Source: Acidobacteria bacterium Mor1 (GTDB taxonomy: Bacteria; Acidobacteriota; Polarisedimenticolia; Polarisedimenticolales; Polarisedimenticolaceae). From it: a DNA stretch of 64,000 nt. The notes below the pieces were generated by a model, which saw nothing but the letters and a program-made list of their open reading frames with translations, was not told the DNA's origin and made no database searches. A program made the position numbers and the translations under genes. Positions 16,903-25,322 of the stretch are shown here, one piece after another (positions within the stretch are counted from its first letter, which is position 1; each line of letters begins with the position of its first letter). Where the stretch lies: positions 3,347,384 to 3,411,383 of the forward strand of contig CP011806.1 of NCBI GenBank assembly GCA_001664505.1. Direction: 5' to 3'.

Positions 16903-18630
16903 ATGACCCAGCTGGCCCAGCGGCTGCCTACCGGCGTGCGGATTCCCTGGTGGATCTGGCTCGGCGGCGCACTACTCGCCATCTGGCCTCTGGCCGGCCA
17001 GCTTCCGACCCTCGATTCCCATGCAGCCTGGATGCTTGCCTTCACCCTGCGCCTGCTCATCGAGGGAGCTGCGCACCTGTGGGCCGCAGCGCGGGCCGAG
17101 CTCCCGGCGCGCCTGCGGCTCGCCCTCAAGATCACCGGCGCCACTTCGTTGATCTCGGCGGGGACCGGCGTCCTCGACGTGATCCAGGCCGTGGGCGGTC
17201 CGGCACTCCTCAGCGAAACCCTGAGTTGGAGTTGGCTGCTCGGCTCCTATCTGATGGGAACCGTGGCGCTGCTCGTCTTCCCCTGGCGCCCCTCCCACGC
17301 AACCCAACATCGGCTGACGCTGCCCCTCGACGTGCTGATCACCAGCGGCGGGTTCATCGCGCTTCAGTGGATACTCGTCACCGCACCTGCCGCCGCCCAG
17401 GACGCCACCGAGGGAGCGGCCAACGTGCCGTTGATCTACGGCCTGGCCCAGGCGATCTACCTGGTCGGTCTGAACGTGCTTGTCCTGCGCGGACGGGCGG
17501 TCCCCAGCCGGCGAGCGTTCTGGTGGTTCGTGATCGGACAGGCGCTCTACATTCCGGTCACCCTGTTCATCCAGCTGGAGCTCCCTCTGGGGGCGGACGA
17601 GTGGCTGGGAGATCTCGCTTACTTCGCCGGAGTCATCCCCACCTTGATGGCCATGGTCTGGATGCGCCACGACGCAATCACCGACGACGCCGAACCCGGC
17701 CCCTCCTGGCTGCGGGACTTCAGCCCGCTGCCGGCGCTGGTCGGCCTCTTCCTCGGGATCGCGTTGATCACGGCGCTGCTTCGGGACCAGCACGGCATGG
17801 CCCTGCAACTGGCCATCGCCCTTGCGGTCATCGCCGTACTCGCGGCCGTCCGCTCACTGCTCTCGAGCCGGCAGAACGCGCTGCTGCTGAGGGTCGAGGC
17901 GGAGCGGGAGCGCCTCTACCAGCGGGAACGCAAGCAGCTGGTCGAGCGGCTGGCCGGCGGCGTGGCCCACGAACTCAACAACGCCCTGGTGCCGATCATC
18001 GGCAACGCCGAGTTGGCGCTGAGCTCCCACGGAACGGCCAACCCGCGCAAGAGCCTGGAAGAGATCCGCTTCGCCGGAGAGCGGGCCGCCCGCCTCACGC
18101 AGCAGCTGTTGCGTTTCAGCGGACGCCAGCTCGATCACAAGGAGTCGATGGACCTCGGTGAGGCGGTGCTGGCGCTTCGCTGTTCCCTCGAAGGATCGCT
18201 TCATCGGGACGTATCGCTGGAACTCGACGCGGAGACGCCGCTACCCGTACGCGCGGACCGCAACCAGGTCGCACGAATGGTCGAAGAACTCGTGGAGAAT
18301 GCGGTTCGCGCCATGCCCGCAGGGGGACGGATCCGGATTCGCGCGGCACTCGATCGACTGGAGCGGCCTTCCGACGGACCGGGACTTCCGGTTCCCCCGG
18401 GGGACTACGCGACGATCACCGTGGAAGATGATGGGCGCGGCATCGAAGCCGGCGAGCTGGAGCGCATCTTCCAGCCGTTCTACTCCGGGGGTTCCACGGG
18501 CCGCGCGGGCATGGGCCTCGCCGCCATTCAAGGGACCATGGGCGCCCACGGAGGGGGTGTCGCCCTGAAGTCCCGCCGGGGCGCCGGCACCACCGCGGCG
18601 CTCTACTTTCCCCTGCGCCAGCGGGACTGA
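16903..18630 (+). CDS. Polytopic membrane histidine kinase
   Basis: A 575-residue protein. The N-terminal half (about 15-325) has about eight hydrophobic helices and no known sensor domain. After a short basic coiled coil (RVEAERERLYQRERKQLVERL) comes the phosphoacceptor H356 in GGVAHELNNALVPIIGNAELAL, then the ATPase domain with the N box (ELVENAVRAMPAGG), DDGRGIEAGELERIFQPFY and a G2 box reduced to GMGLAAIQG. Its H-box resembles that of the upstream hybrid kinase. The two genes are 111 bases apart, and this one has its own -10-like TACAAT. No receiver or regulator is linked. A polytopic membrane sensor could respond to membrane state or a lipophilic signal; this is inference. Confidence 0.88.
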   Translation: MTQLAQRLPTGVRIPWWIWLGGALLAIWPLAGQLPTLDSHAAWMLAFTLRLLIEGAAHLWAAARAELPARLRLALKITGATSLISAGTGVLDVIQAVGGPALLSETLSWSWLLGSYLMGTVALLVFPWRPSHATQHRLTLPLDVLITSGGFIALQWILVTAPAAAQDATEGAANVPLIYGLAQAIYLVGLNVLVLRGRAVPSRRAFWWFVIGQALYIPVTLFIQLELPLGADEWLGDLAYFAGVIPTLMAMVWMRHDAITDDAEPGPSWLRDFSPLPALVGLFLGIALITALLRDQHGMALQLAIALAVIAVLAAVRSLLSSRQNALLLRVEAERERLYQRERKQLVERLAGGVAHELNNALVPIIGNAELALSSHGTANPRKSLEEIRFAGERAARLTQQLLRFSGRQLDHKESMDLGEAVLALRCSLEGSLHRDVSLELDAETPLPVRADRNQVARMVEELVENAVRAMPAGGRIRIRAALDRLERPSDGPGLPVPPGDYATITVEDDGRGIEAGELERIFQPFYSGGSTGRAGMGLAAIQGTMGAHGGGVALKSRRGAGTTAALYFPLRQRD

Positions 18631-18637
18631 CTCCGTT

Positions 18638-19225
18638 TCATACCCTTCGGCGCAGCTTCTGCGTCACGCCACCGTGGTAGGTCAGCAACAGGGTACCTGG
18701 CGCGGCGTAGTGCGCGAACAGAGCCTCGACCCAGCGTTCCTCGGCAGGCCAGGGATAGGCGTAGACCAGATCGCAATCGGTCGGCGCGAAACCCAGGGGC
18801 GCCGGCTCCCGGTCCGGAAGCCGTTCTTCGTAGAGTCCGTCGGGCTTGAAGCTACCGAGATGAAGGCCGGCCTCGATGCCGTGTGCGGCGGCGAGCCCTC
18901 GAGCCTCTCGATGCAGCTCTTCTTCGATCTCGATACCGTGCGCCTGCATCCCGAGCAGCGCCGCGCAGCAGGTGGCGACACCGAAGCCGCTGCCCCACTC
19001 GCAGAAACGAGGCCCCTGCGCCAGCCCCGCCTGTCGGATCGCGTCGAGAGTGCCGTAGATCAGCGCGCCGTCGCAGGATTGAAACTCGGCGATCCGGCGG
19101 CGTGGGCGGAAGTCGCCGATGCGCCGCTGGGCATCGGCGAGAAACTCCGCGACTTCGGCGGGTAACGCGCCCCCGGACAGCTCCGGAAGAGGGACGTTCT
19201 CGAGTGCGGAAGGCCCATGGTTCAT
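18638..19225 (-). CDS. SAM-dependent methyltransferase-like protein
   Basis: A 195-residue Rossmann-type protein. FCEWGSGFGVATCCAALLG (about residues 73-91) fits motif I of class I SAM-dependent methyltransferases (E/D-x-G-x-G-x-G), and GIEIEEELHREARGL follows as the acidic loop of motif II. CDLVYAYPWP sits where the D-P-P-x or N-P-P-x catalytic loop is expected. The substrate is not evident; the fold also matches small histone-methylation (DOT1)-like enzymes. It is the last gene of a likely three-gene operon, 12 bases after the stop of the S12 hydrolase, so it should respond to the TetR-type repressor. Confidence 0.65.
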   Translation of the reverse strand: MNHGPSALENVPLPELSGGALPAEVAEFLADAQRRIGDFRPRRRIAEFQSCDGALIYGTLDAIRQAGLAQGPRFCEWGSGFGVATCCAALLGMQAHGIEIEEELHREARGLAAAHGIEAGLHLGSFKPDGLYEERLPDREPAPLGFAPTDCDLVYAYPWPAEERWVEALFAHYAAPGTLLLTYHGGVTQKLRRRV

Positions 19226-19237
19226 GAGGAGCGCTCG

Positions 19238-20488
19238 CTACTCCCGGAAGGGCACGGAAGCATCGGTCAACGACTGGAGTGCAATACCCAGAAGCTCGCC
19301 GACCCCATCCCAGCTCGAGTTGACCAGCACCACGCCTCCGAGGCCGTGGCGGCGATCGTAGAAGATGAAGGTGATCACACCGTAGTCGCCTCCCGAGTGG
19401 CCCATCACCCGGTCGTCGAAACGAAGGTGCCAGTAGAGCGCTTGCGCCGTATCGCTCCCTTCCCCGCGATCGGGGTGGATCTTGGCCTCGATCGTTTCGA
19501 TGGACTCGGGTGAGAGCAGCCGCTTCCCGTCGAAGGTCCCGTCGCCGATCATCATCGCCAGGTAGCGGGACAGGTCGTTGACCGACGAACGCAGCTGACC
19601 GTCGGCGTAGGTCGGATAGCCGTAGTGTTCCCGGGCCACGAACAGCTCCCCTTCACGGTCGTGGGGTACCGCCACCGTGTTCGGAGGGAACTCCGACATG
19701 TTGAACGCGGTGTTGGCCATCCCCAGCGGTTCGAAGAAGCGTTGCCGCAGCAGTTCGCGGTAGGACATGCCGGAGGTTTGCTCGACGATCAGCGCGCCGA
19801 CCGCCGCGCCGATATTGCTGTAGACATAGACCTCACCTGGCATGCGCTTCTTGAAGTTTCCCCGCCTGCGGTAGCGGCTTCCACCTTTCGCCAGGTAGGA
19901 CCCGACCCACTCGTCCATCTCGATCTGCGGATCGCCTGGAGCGTAGGAGCCCTCGAGGGTCGCCTCGTGATCGACGATGCCCGAGGTATGGGATGCCACG
20001 TGGCGGACCTCGATGCGCTCCCCCTTGACCCGCGGGTTGTCGACGGTGAACGGTAGGAGTTCGTTGATGTCCTGATCGAGCCGCAAACGCCCCTGTTCCC
20101 GCTCGCTCATCAGGGCGGCGGCAATGAAGGTCTTGCTCACCGAGGCCAGCATGAACGGGGTGTCCGGCGTAACCTCGCGGCCGGCTGCGAGATCGGCGTA
20201 GCCGTAGCCCTTGGTCCAGATCGCCCCGTCACGCCCGACCAGGGCGACCGCGAAGCCGGGGGCCAGGCGCCGTTCGAGGGCGGCGGTGAACGCCTGGTCC
20301 ATGCCGGCGATGGCGTCTTGCTGCTTCTGTTCCCGGGTGCGTGTGTCCTCCTCCCGGCTCTCGGCGGCGTTCGCTTCGTCCGCGATCGCGGACCCGGGCA
20401 CGAAGAAGATGAGTAGCGAGATGGCAAGGAGCTGAGCCGGAAGGGCTCGACGGCGGCTCGCCTTCTGGTGCATGGGCCGGATGTTCAC
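19238..20488 (-). CDS. Serine hydrolase of the beta-lactamase/class C (S12) family
   Basis: A 416-residue exported enzyme. A GTG at 20488 is chosen because AAAGGAGG sits exactly 7 bases upstream and two bases after the TetR stop; the ATG at 20473 would be 22 bases from it. A signal peptide (about 16-36, ending GSAIADE) leads to the S12 triad of motifs: S116-x-x-K119 (ASVSKTF), YSN (VYVYSNIGAAVG) and HSG (MGHSGGDYG). This family includes esterases, D-aminopeptidases and carboxypeptidases as well as true beta-lactamases; nothing here points to antibiotic hydrolysis. It probably acts in the periplasm. Co-transcribed with the TetR regulator upstream and a methyltransferase downstream. Confidence 0.88.
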   Translation of the reverse strand: MNIRPMHQKASRRRALPAQLLAISLLIFFVPGSAIADEANAAESREEDTRTREQKQQDAIAGMDQAFTAALERRLAPGFAVALVGRDGAIWTKGYGYADLAAGREVTPDTPFMLASVSKTFIAAALMSEREQGRLRLDQDINELLPFTVDNPRVKGERIEVRHVASHTSGIVDHEATLEGSYAPGDPQIEMDEWVGSYLAKGGSRYRRRGNFKKRMPGEVYVYSNIGAAVGALIVEQTSGMSYRELLRQRFFEPLGMANTAFNMSEFPPNTVAVPHDREGELFVAREHYGYPTYADGQLRSSVNDLSRYLAMMIGDGTFDGKRLLSPESIETIEAKIHPDRGEGSDTAQALYWHLRFDDRVMGHSGGDYGVITFIFYDRRHGLGGVVLVNSSWDGVGELLGIALQSLTDASVPFRE

Positions 20489-20490
20489 GA

Positions 20491-21144
20491 TCAGGCCTCC
20501 TTTTTCGAACCGGACTGAGGCGCGAGAGAGCGGCGGTGAATGTCGACGATGCGCCGGGCCAACCGTTTGACGTCCCGGTTCTTTTCCGGGATCCACCCCG
20601 GGAAAGCATCGCAAAGCACGAAGTACTGGAACTGGCGGCCGAGAGCGTTGATCTGGAAGCGAATCGAGGCCTCGGGCAGATCGGGATCGATGTCGCCGCT
20701 CTCGATTCCCCACGGGATCACCCGGCTGTAGAACTCGTCGCTGTGCTCGAGGTACTTGGGGTAGAGGCGCTTCATGGCATGGGCATCCTGGGAGAAGACC
20801 ACCCTGGCGTAGAGCGCGGCGTGATGGGGCATCTGCTCCTTGAGGGCGACCATGTGCAGGAGGGAGGCCTCGATCAGGGCGAAACAGTCCCGTGGCCGTT
20901 TGCGGCCGATCCAGGCGAGGAAGAAGTCCCACGCCTCGTCCAGGGCGGTACGGACCGTGTGGACGTAGAAGTCCTCCTTGCCGTCGAAGTACTGGTAGAG
21001 CGAGCCCTTGGGCACGCCCGCGGCAGCGGCGATGCGGTCGAGCTTGGCATCGGCGTAGTCGTGGGCGCAGAACTCCGCCCGGGCCGCCTGCATCAGGCGG
21101 CCGCGCTTGGCTTCGTCGAGATTGAGGAAGGTCTGTTTGGGCAT
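20491..21144 (-). CDS. TetR/AcrR-family repressor, likely autoregulated
   Basis: A 217-residue repressor. The N-terminal HTH (about 9-55) shows the family signature AARAEFCAHDYADAKLDRIAAAAGVPKGSLYQYF. The C-terminal ligand domain is helical with a central YLEHSDEFYSRVIPWGIESGDI stretch. It heads the operon with the S12 hydrolase and the methyltransferase. A 34-base near-perfect palindrome begins 20 bases upstream of its ATG and overlaps the -10 and predicted start point of a TTGACA-N17-TATTGT promoter, which is direct evidence for negative autoregulation. The C-terminal domain resembles TetR proteins that sense lipophilic or acyl compounds, but the inducer is unknown. Confidence 0.93.
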   Translation of the reverse strand: MPKQTFLNLDEAKRGRLMQAARAEFCAHDYADAKLDRIAAAAGVPKGSLYQYFDGKEDFYVHTVRTALDEAWDFFLAWIGRKRPRDCFALIEASLLHMVALKEQMPHHAALYARVVFSQDAHAMKRLYPKYLEHSDEFYSRVIPWGIESGDIDPDLPEASIRFQINALGRQFQYFVLCDAFPGWIPEKNRDVKRLARRIVDIHRRSLAPQSGSKKEA

Positions 21145-21164
21145 GGCCTCACCGCTCGGTCGAA

Positions 21165-21198
21165 TGTGACTGGTAAGTCATATGACTCATCAGTCACA
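21165..21198. promoter_or_regulatory. TetR operator: 34-base palindrome built from two TGACT-N4-AGTCA sites
   Basis: The core AGTCATATGACT is a perfect palindrome and the flanks GTGACTGGTA / CATCAGTCAC match in 8 of 10 pairs, plus one outer pair. It can also be read as two 14-base palindromes, TGACT-N4-AGTCA, at 21167-21180 and 21183-21196, with centres 16 bases apart. That spacing suits two TetR dimers on one site, as known for QacR-type binding. Confidence 0.75.
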
Positions 21199-21224
21199 AT
21201 ACGCTCACCTGAACAGACTGTCAA
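21196..21224 (-). promoter_or_regulatory. Sigma-70-type promoter of the TetR operon
   Basis: On the minus strand a perfect TTGACA (21219-21224) is followed by exactly 17 bases and TATTGT (21196-21201, 4 of 6). The start point would fall near 21189, inside the palindrome, so bound repressor would block initiation. This is the best housekeeping promoter in the window. Confidence 0.7.
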
Positions 21225-21315
21225 GGCCGGAACCTGCGGGCCCTACCCGCAGACTGGCTCTAGACTGGATACGGAACCGCGCCTACACCGGGCGAACCGT
21301 CGACCCGAGGAACCG

Positions 21316-21840
21316 ATGCGCATCGAGACGCTCAGCCCGAAGTACTTCGGCGCCTACCGGGCGTTGCGCCTGCGGGCGCTGCGCGAGGAGCCCCACGCAT
21401 TCCAGTCATCCTTCGAGCAGGAGGCGGCCAAGAGCGACGCCGAGTGGAAGCGTGAACGGCTCCAGAGCCCCCACATCACGATGTTCTGCGCCCTCGAACA
21501 GGACGAGGTCCTCGGTACCTGCGGCTGCCGCTTCGAGGAACGGGTCAAGGTGCGGCACAAGGCGATGCTGATCGCCGTGTACGTCGCCCCCGAGGCCAGG
21601 GGGCGCGGCCTGGCCCGGTCGCTTTCCGAGGTGGCGCTGGGTCACGCTTTCGGGCGGGATGAGATCGAGGCGGTTCACCTGACGGTGACCGGCGGCAACG
21701 ATCCCGCGCTGCGGCTATACGAATCGCTGGGGTTTGAATCGTGGGGCGAAGAACCGGCCGCCATGCGTCTGGACGACCGGTACGTCTCCAAGATTCACAT
21801 GGAGCTGCCCCGCTCTCGCTGGAAGCCGGCTCCCGTCTGA
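21316..21840 (+). CDS. GNAT-family N-acetyltransferase
   Basis: A 174-residue enzyme. The ATG at 21316 begins MRIETLSPKYFGAYRALRLRAL, a typical GNAT N-terminus with helix 1; the longer open frame upstream is the mirror of the TetR gene. The acetyl-CoA site is in the motif A region (LIAVYVAPEARGRGLARSLSEVALGHA, with the R-G-R-G-x-A pyrophosphate loop) and motif B follows (LTVTGGNDPALRLYESLGFESWG). RLRALREEPHAFQSSFEQE is common in GNATs close to the ribosomal or small-molecule acetyltransferases, but the acceptor is unknown. It ends 5 bases from the convergent SDR gene. Confidence 0.88.
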   Translation: MRIETLSPKYFGAYRALRLRALREEPHAFQSSFEQEAAKSDAEWKRERLQSPHITMFCALEQDEVLGTCGCRFEERVKVRHKAMLIAVYVAPEARGRGLARSLSEVALGHAFGRDEIEAVHLTVTGGNDPALRLYESLGFESWGEEPAAMRLDDRYVSKIHMELPRSRWKPAPV

Positions 21841-21845
21841 CACGA

Positions 21846-22652
21846 CTACCCGAGGATCCGGGCCAGCACCCCGTCGATCGTCTTGACCACCTCGGCGACA
21901 CGCCCGTCGTCCAGCGCGTCGGGATGGGGATCGGCGAACCGGCCGGCATCGTTGTCGAAGTAAAGGCCGCCGGCCTCGGCGAAGGATGCGTCGAGGGCGG
22001 CGCGGCAGAGAATCCCCGCACCGATCCCCAGATCGCCGCCGGCCACTCCGTAGGCCTCCTTGACCATCTTGCTGCCGAGTAACGATCCGGGATTGACCGC
22101 GATCATCACCGGCCCATCGGGCCAGGCGGCGGCGAGCGCGCGGTTCCACATGGTCAGCGCCAGCTTGCTCTGGGCGTAGGCCGGGTTGTCGCTCAACTGC
22201 CCCTCCCCCGCCAGTGCGGCGAGATCCACCGGAGCCTGAGCCGCCGACGACAGGTTCACCACCCGCCCGGCGGCGCCGAGCCGCGGCCTCAACCGCAGGG
22301 TCAACAGGTAGGGAGCGAATGTGTTGACGGCGAAGCGGACATCGAGACCGTCGGCGGTGCGAGTGTGGGGTGTCGCGAACACGCCGGCGTTGTTGATCAA
22401 CACGTCGAGGCCGGAGTCACGAGCGGTGACGGCGTCGGCGAAGGCTGCCACGTCGGACATCCGCGACAGATCGGCCAGGAAGGTCTCGACGGTACCTCCT
22501 CCGGCAAGTGCGGAGATCTCGATGCGCGCCGCTTCCAGCTTGGCGGGATTGCGGCCGTGCAGCAGCAGGCGGTGTCCGTCCACCGCCAGTTTCCGGGCGG
22601 TCTCCAACCCGATGCCGTCGGTCGCCCCGGTGAGCAGAATCGTCTTGGCCAT
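21846..22652 (-). CDS. Short-chain dehydrogenase/reductase (SDR)
   Basis: A 268-residue classical SDR. The nucleotide-binding motif TGATDGIG is at residues 8-15, NNAG at about 90, the catalytic Ser in VNLSSAAQAP at about 140 and Y-x3-K in AYAQSK at about 165. GGGAGG precedes the ATG. HGRNPAKLEAA after beta-2 suggests NADPH preference (basic residue after the first Gly motif). The sequence resembles the retinol-dehydrogenase-like bacterial SDRs of unknown substrate. It lies 17 bases after the ADH-family gene and so likely belongs to the HxlR-controlled operon for handling carbonyl or quinone compounds. Confidence 0.88.
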   Translation of the reverse strand: MAKTILLTGATDGIGLETARKLAVDGHRLLLHGRNPAKLEAARIEISALAGGGTVETFLADLSRMSDVAAFADAVTARDSGLDVLINNAGVFATPHTRTADGLDVRFAVNTFAPYLLTLRLRPRLGAAGRVVNLSSAAQAPVDLAALAGEGQLSDNPAYAQSKLALTMWNRALAAAWPDGPVMIAVNPGSLLGSKMVKEAYGVAGGDLGIGAGILCRAALDASFAEAGGLYFDNDAGRFADPHPDALDDGRVAEVVKTIDGVLARILG

Positions 22653-22669
22653 GGTCTTGCCGCCTCCCG

Positions 22670-23683
22670 CTAGCTCTGAAATCCGTCGAGCACGGTCTTT
22701 CCGATTGCGCTGCCGCTTTCCTGGAACTCGTGAGCGGCCCGCAAGCTGTCGACGCTCATCTCTCCGAGGTGTTTGTTCTTCGTCGAGATCAACGTTCCCT
22801 CGTCGAGCATAGCGGCAACCCGGTTCAACAGACGATGCTGGACCTCGATATCGCCGGTCTGGAACATCGACCGGGTGAACATGAACTCCCAGCTGAACGA
22901 CAGCGCCTTGAGCTTGATCGAGGCGATATCCAGTTCACCGGGATCGTCGATCAGCGCGATATGCCCGCGGGGCTTGATCAGCTCGACGATGGCGCCGAAG
23001 TGCCGGTCGGTGTGAGTCAGGGACGCGACGTAGCGCGGCGTGATACCCAGGGCCTTCATCTCCCGGTCCAGCGGGTTGCGGTGGTTGACTACCTGGTCGG
23101 CTCCCATCTTTTCCACCCAGGCGCGGGTGTCGGGGCGCGACGCCGTGGCGATCACCTGCAGCCCGGTGAGTTTCTTTGCCAGCTGGATCAGGATCGACCC
23201 GACCCCGCCGGCACCACCGACGACCAGCAACGACTCTCCTTCTCCCTCTCCTTCGCGCAGTCCGAGACTGTCGAACAGGATCTCCCAGGCCGTGATGCTG
23301 GTCAGCGGCATCGCCGCGGCATCGGCGAACCCGAGAGAGTCCGGCTTGCGACCGGCGATCCGCTCGTCGACGAGCTGAAACGCCGCGTTGGTTCCCGGCC
23401 GGGTGATGTCGCCGGCGTGGAACACCGTGTCCCCCGGCTTGAAGTGACGCACTTCGGCGCCGACCTTGCGCACGGTCCCGGCCGCGTCGAAGCCGAGAAT
23501 ACGCGGTGCACCCTCAGGCTCCACTCCGGCCCGTAGCTTGACGTCGACAGGATTGACCGACACCCCCTGGATCTCGACCAGCAGGTCCCGAGGACCCGGC
23601 TCGGGCACCTCGGTCTCGAACCGGGTCAGAGCATCTTCGGCGGAGATCGGGCCGGCCTTGGCGTAGCCGATCGCTTGCATCAT
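22670..23683 (-). CDS. Zinc-binding ADH family / quinone-oxidoreductase-like MDR enzyme
   Basis: A 337-residue medium-chain dehydrogenase/reductase. The ATG at 23683 has GAGGAA 5 bases upstream; the open frame beyond it is not coding. The N-terminal catalytic domain has [23 protein letters not shown] and [12 protein letters not shown]; the Rossmann domain has [19 protein letters not shown] (about 150-170). No zinc ligand set (C-H-C or four structural Cys) is present, so it is a zinc-independent quinone/enone reductase despite the family name. It matches the Adh_fam_1 type (motifs [20 protein letters not shown]). Divergent from an HxlR regulator and followed by an SDR, a common arrangement for electrophile or quinone stress. 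Confidence 0.87.
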   Translation of the reverse strand: MMQAIGYAKAGPISAEDALTRFETEVPEPGPRDLLVEIQGVSVNPVDVKLRAGVEPEGAPRILGFDAAGTVRKVGAEVRHFKPGDTVFHAGDITRPGTNAAFQLVDERIAGRKPDSLGFADAAAMPLTSITAWEILFDSLGLREGEGEGESLLVVGGAGGVGSILIQLAKKLTGLQVIATASRPDTRAWVEKMGADQVVNHRNPLDREMKALGITPRYVASLTHTDRHFGAIVELIKPRGHIALIDDPGELDIASIKLKALSFSWEFMFTRSMFQTGDIEVQHRLLNRVAAMLDEGTLISTKNKHLGEMSVDSLRAAHEFQESGSAIGKTVLDGFQS

Positions 23684-23732
23684 GACGGTTCCTCGTAGGC
23701 AGGCGCGATTTCCTGCGCCGTTTGGTTGAACG

Positions 23733-23756
23733 GCTGGTACAGTGCCCCTTACCAGC
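23733..23756. promoter_or_regulatory. Inverted repeat GCTGGTA-N10-TACCAGC
   Basis: Perfect 7-base arms in the 137-base divergent region between the MDR enzyme and the HxlR gene, about 50 bases from the MDR start. A candidate operator, adjacent to but distinct from the following repeat. Confidence 0.35.
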
Positions 23757-23758
23757 GA

Positions 23759-23788
23759 TACTGACAAGTACCCACATTTTTGTAAGTA
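23759..23788. promoter_or_regulatory. Candidate HxlR operator TACTGACA-N14-TGTAAGTA
   Basis: Eight-base arms match in 7 of 8 positions and are rich in the TACTTAC/GTAAGTA core seen at sites of HxlR-family regulators. It lies 33 bases before the HxlR ATG and 76 bases before the divergent MDR gene, so it could control both. Confidence 0.45.
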
Positions 23789-23820
23789 ATGGACATCGCT
23801 GTACGTGAGGATCCGGCGCA

Positions 23821-24186
23821 ATGGCCCGAAAGTACTGCTGGAAAACAGGTTGTGACGTGGAGGCGACCCTTAGCGTGATCGGGGGCCGCTGGAAGCCCGT
23901 GCTGGTTTGCCACCTCCTGGCAGGCCGCAAACGCTTCGGCGAGCTGCGGCGTCTGACTCCCAACGCCACCGAGCGGATGATCACCCTGCAACTTCGCGAG
24001 CTGGAAGCGGACGGCGTGATCGCCCGCCACGTCTACGCCGAGGTGCCGCCCCGGGTCGAATACGAGGCCACCGAGTTCGGCCGTTCCCTCGAGCCGATCC
24101 TGGCGTTGATGCAGCAGTGGGGAAGCGGATTCAAGGCCCGCCGCCTGGCGGAAGAAGGGGACCGCGCGGCGGACGGAAGCGCATGA
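23821..24186 (+). CDS. HxlR-family winged-helix transcriptional regulator
   Basis: A 121-residue regulator covering the whole HxlR domain: [22 protein letters not shown], the helix pair [32 protein letters not shown], and the wing [24 protein letters not shown]. Cysteines at 6 and 11 lie at the N-terminus, where HypR/QorR-type members carry the redox- or quinone-sensing Cys. Divergent from a quinone-oxidoreductase-like gene and an SDR, it most simply represses that operon until an electrophile modifies Cys. Shine-Dalgarno support is weak (GTGAGG 10 bases away). Confidence 0.9.
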   Translation: MARKYCWKTGCDVEATLSVIGGRWKPVLVCHLLAGRKRFGELRRLTPNATERMITLQLRELEADGVIARHVYAEVPPRVEYEATEFGRSLEPILALMQQWGSGFKARRLAEEGDRAADGSA

Positions 24187-24195
24187 TCCCCGTGC

Positions 24196-24201
24196 TAGCC
24201 T
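24196..24201 (+). promoter_or_regulatory. -10-like hexamer TAGCCT, 7 bases before the glycosyltransferase ATG
   Basis: TAGCCT (TAnnnT pattern) starts 10 bases after the HxlR stop and is followed by GACGGCC and the ATG. No Shine-Dalgarno site is present. Consistent with a leaderless transcript independent of the HxlR gene. Confidence 0.35.
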
Positions 24202-24208
24202 GACGGCC

Positions 24209-25294
24209 ATGCGCATTCTCTACGGTGTGTCCGGCGAAGGCTCCGGCCACTCCTCACGAGCACAGGTCGTCCTGCGCCACCTGGTTCGCCAGGGACATAC
24301 CGTACGGGTCGCGACCTACGACCGCGGCGTGCGCAATCTCTCCGGCGAATTCGATGTCCTCGAGATCGAGGGGCTGCACATCTCGACGAGCGACAACCGC
24401 GTCGACGTCGTCCGCACCTTCAGCGAGAACCTGAGCCGGCTCTCCGACGGGGTTCGCAAACTTCGCGAGCTGCGCCAGTTGTTCGATGACTTCGAACCCG
24501 AGGTCTGCATCACCGACTTCGAGCCGATGACCGCCTACGTCGCCCGCCACCGGGAGCTCCCGCTGGTGTCCATCGACAACCAGCACCGCATGCGCTACAT
24601 GTCCTACCCCTGTCCCGCGGAGTTGGAGCGGGATGCCAAGGTCACCGAGACCATCATCCGGTTGATGGTTCCCAGTCCCGACGCGGCATTGGTCACCACC
24701 TTCTACCAGGGGCCGACCAAGAACTCCCGGACCTTTCTCTGTCCGCCGTTGATTCGCCAGGAGGTTCAACGCCTCGGTGATGCTGCCGCTGCACCGGACC
24801 CCGAAGCTCCGATCCTGGTGTACTTCACCCAGGGGTTCGAGACATTCCTCGAGCTGCTCGGCGAGTTTCCCCGCGAACGGTTCCTGGTCTACGGCGCCGA
24901 CGCGGAGCAGACCGCCGCAGAGAACATCACCTACTTCGAGCCGAGCCGCGATGGATTCCTCCGGCACCTCAGCGAAGCCCGAGGGGTGATCGCCACCGCC
25001 GGCTTCACCCTGCTGACCGAGTCGCTGTTCCTGAGGAAGCCGTACCTGGCATTGCCCATGCGCGGCCAGTTCGAGCAGGAGCTGAACGCCCATCTGCTGG
25101 CCGAAGCGGGTTACGGGGCGCGCTACAGCGGCGACGGGAGCGAGGAGATCGCCGCGTTCCTCTACCGCATCCCGGAGTACCGTGAGCGGCTGGAGGCCTA
25201 CGACCCGGGGTCCAACGAGGTCTTGTTCGAGCAGCTCGACCGGTTGCTCGCCGAGGATGCCGCAGAGTTGCGAAGACTCAAGGCCGGCCGCTGA
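24209..25294 (+). CDS. GT-B glycosyltransferase of the MJ1255/VC2487 family
   Basis: A 361-residue protein of the family once annotated as teichoic acid biosynthesis proteins (TIGR00661 type). The N-terminal Gly loop (ILYGVSGEGSGHSSRAQVVLRHL) and the EVCITDFEPMTAYVARHRELPLVSIDNQHRM block are diagnostic, as is the C-terminal donor region GVIATAGFTLLTESLFLRKPYLALPMRGQFEQELNA, equivalent to the nucleotide-sugar site of MurG/UGT-like enzymes. Acceptor and sugar are unknown; in other bacteria such genes sit near surface glycan or lipid genes, but no such cluster surrounds it here. Confidence 0.85.
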   Translation: MRILYGVSGEGSGHSSRAQVVLRHLVRQGHTVRVATYDRGVRNLSGEFDVLEIEGLHISTSDNRVDVVRTFSENLSRLSDGVRKLRELRQLFDDFEPEVCITDFEPMTAYVARHRELPLVSIDNQHRMRYMSYPCPAELERDAKVTETIIRLMVPSPDAALVTTFYQGPTKNSRTFLCPPLIRQEVQRLGDAAAAPDPEAPILVYFTQGFETFLELLGEFPRERFLVYGADAEQTAAENITYFEPSRDGFLRHLSEARGVIATAGFTLLTESLFLRKPYLALPMRGQFEQELNAHLLAEAGYGARYSGDGSEEIAAFLYRIPEYRERLEAYDPGSNEVLFEQLDRLLAEDAAELRRLKAGR

Positions 25295-25322
25295 CCGGAC
25301 CGCCTACGGGGTCCCTGAGGCC

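Noticed and set aside
19238-20488. Antibiotic-resistance beta-lactamase
   Set aside because: S12 motifs are shared by esterases and peptidases, and nothing in the sequence or context points to beta-lactam hydrolysis.
20536-21840. Apparent 434-residue protein ending in the GNAT domain
   Set aside because: The first 260 residues lie antisense to the TetR gene and cross its promoter; the GNAT starts at 21316.
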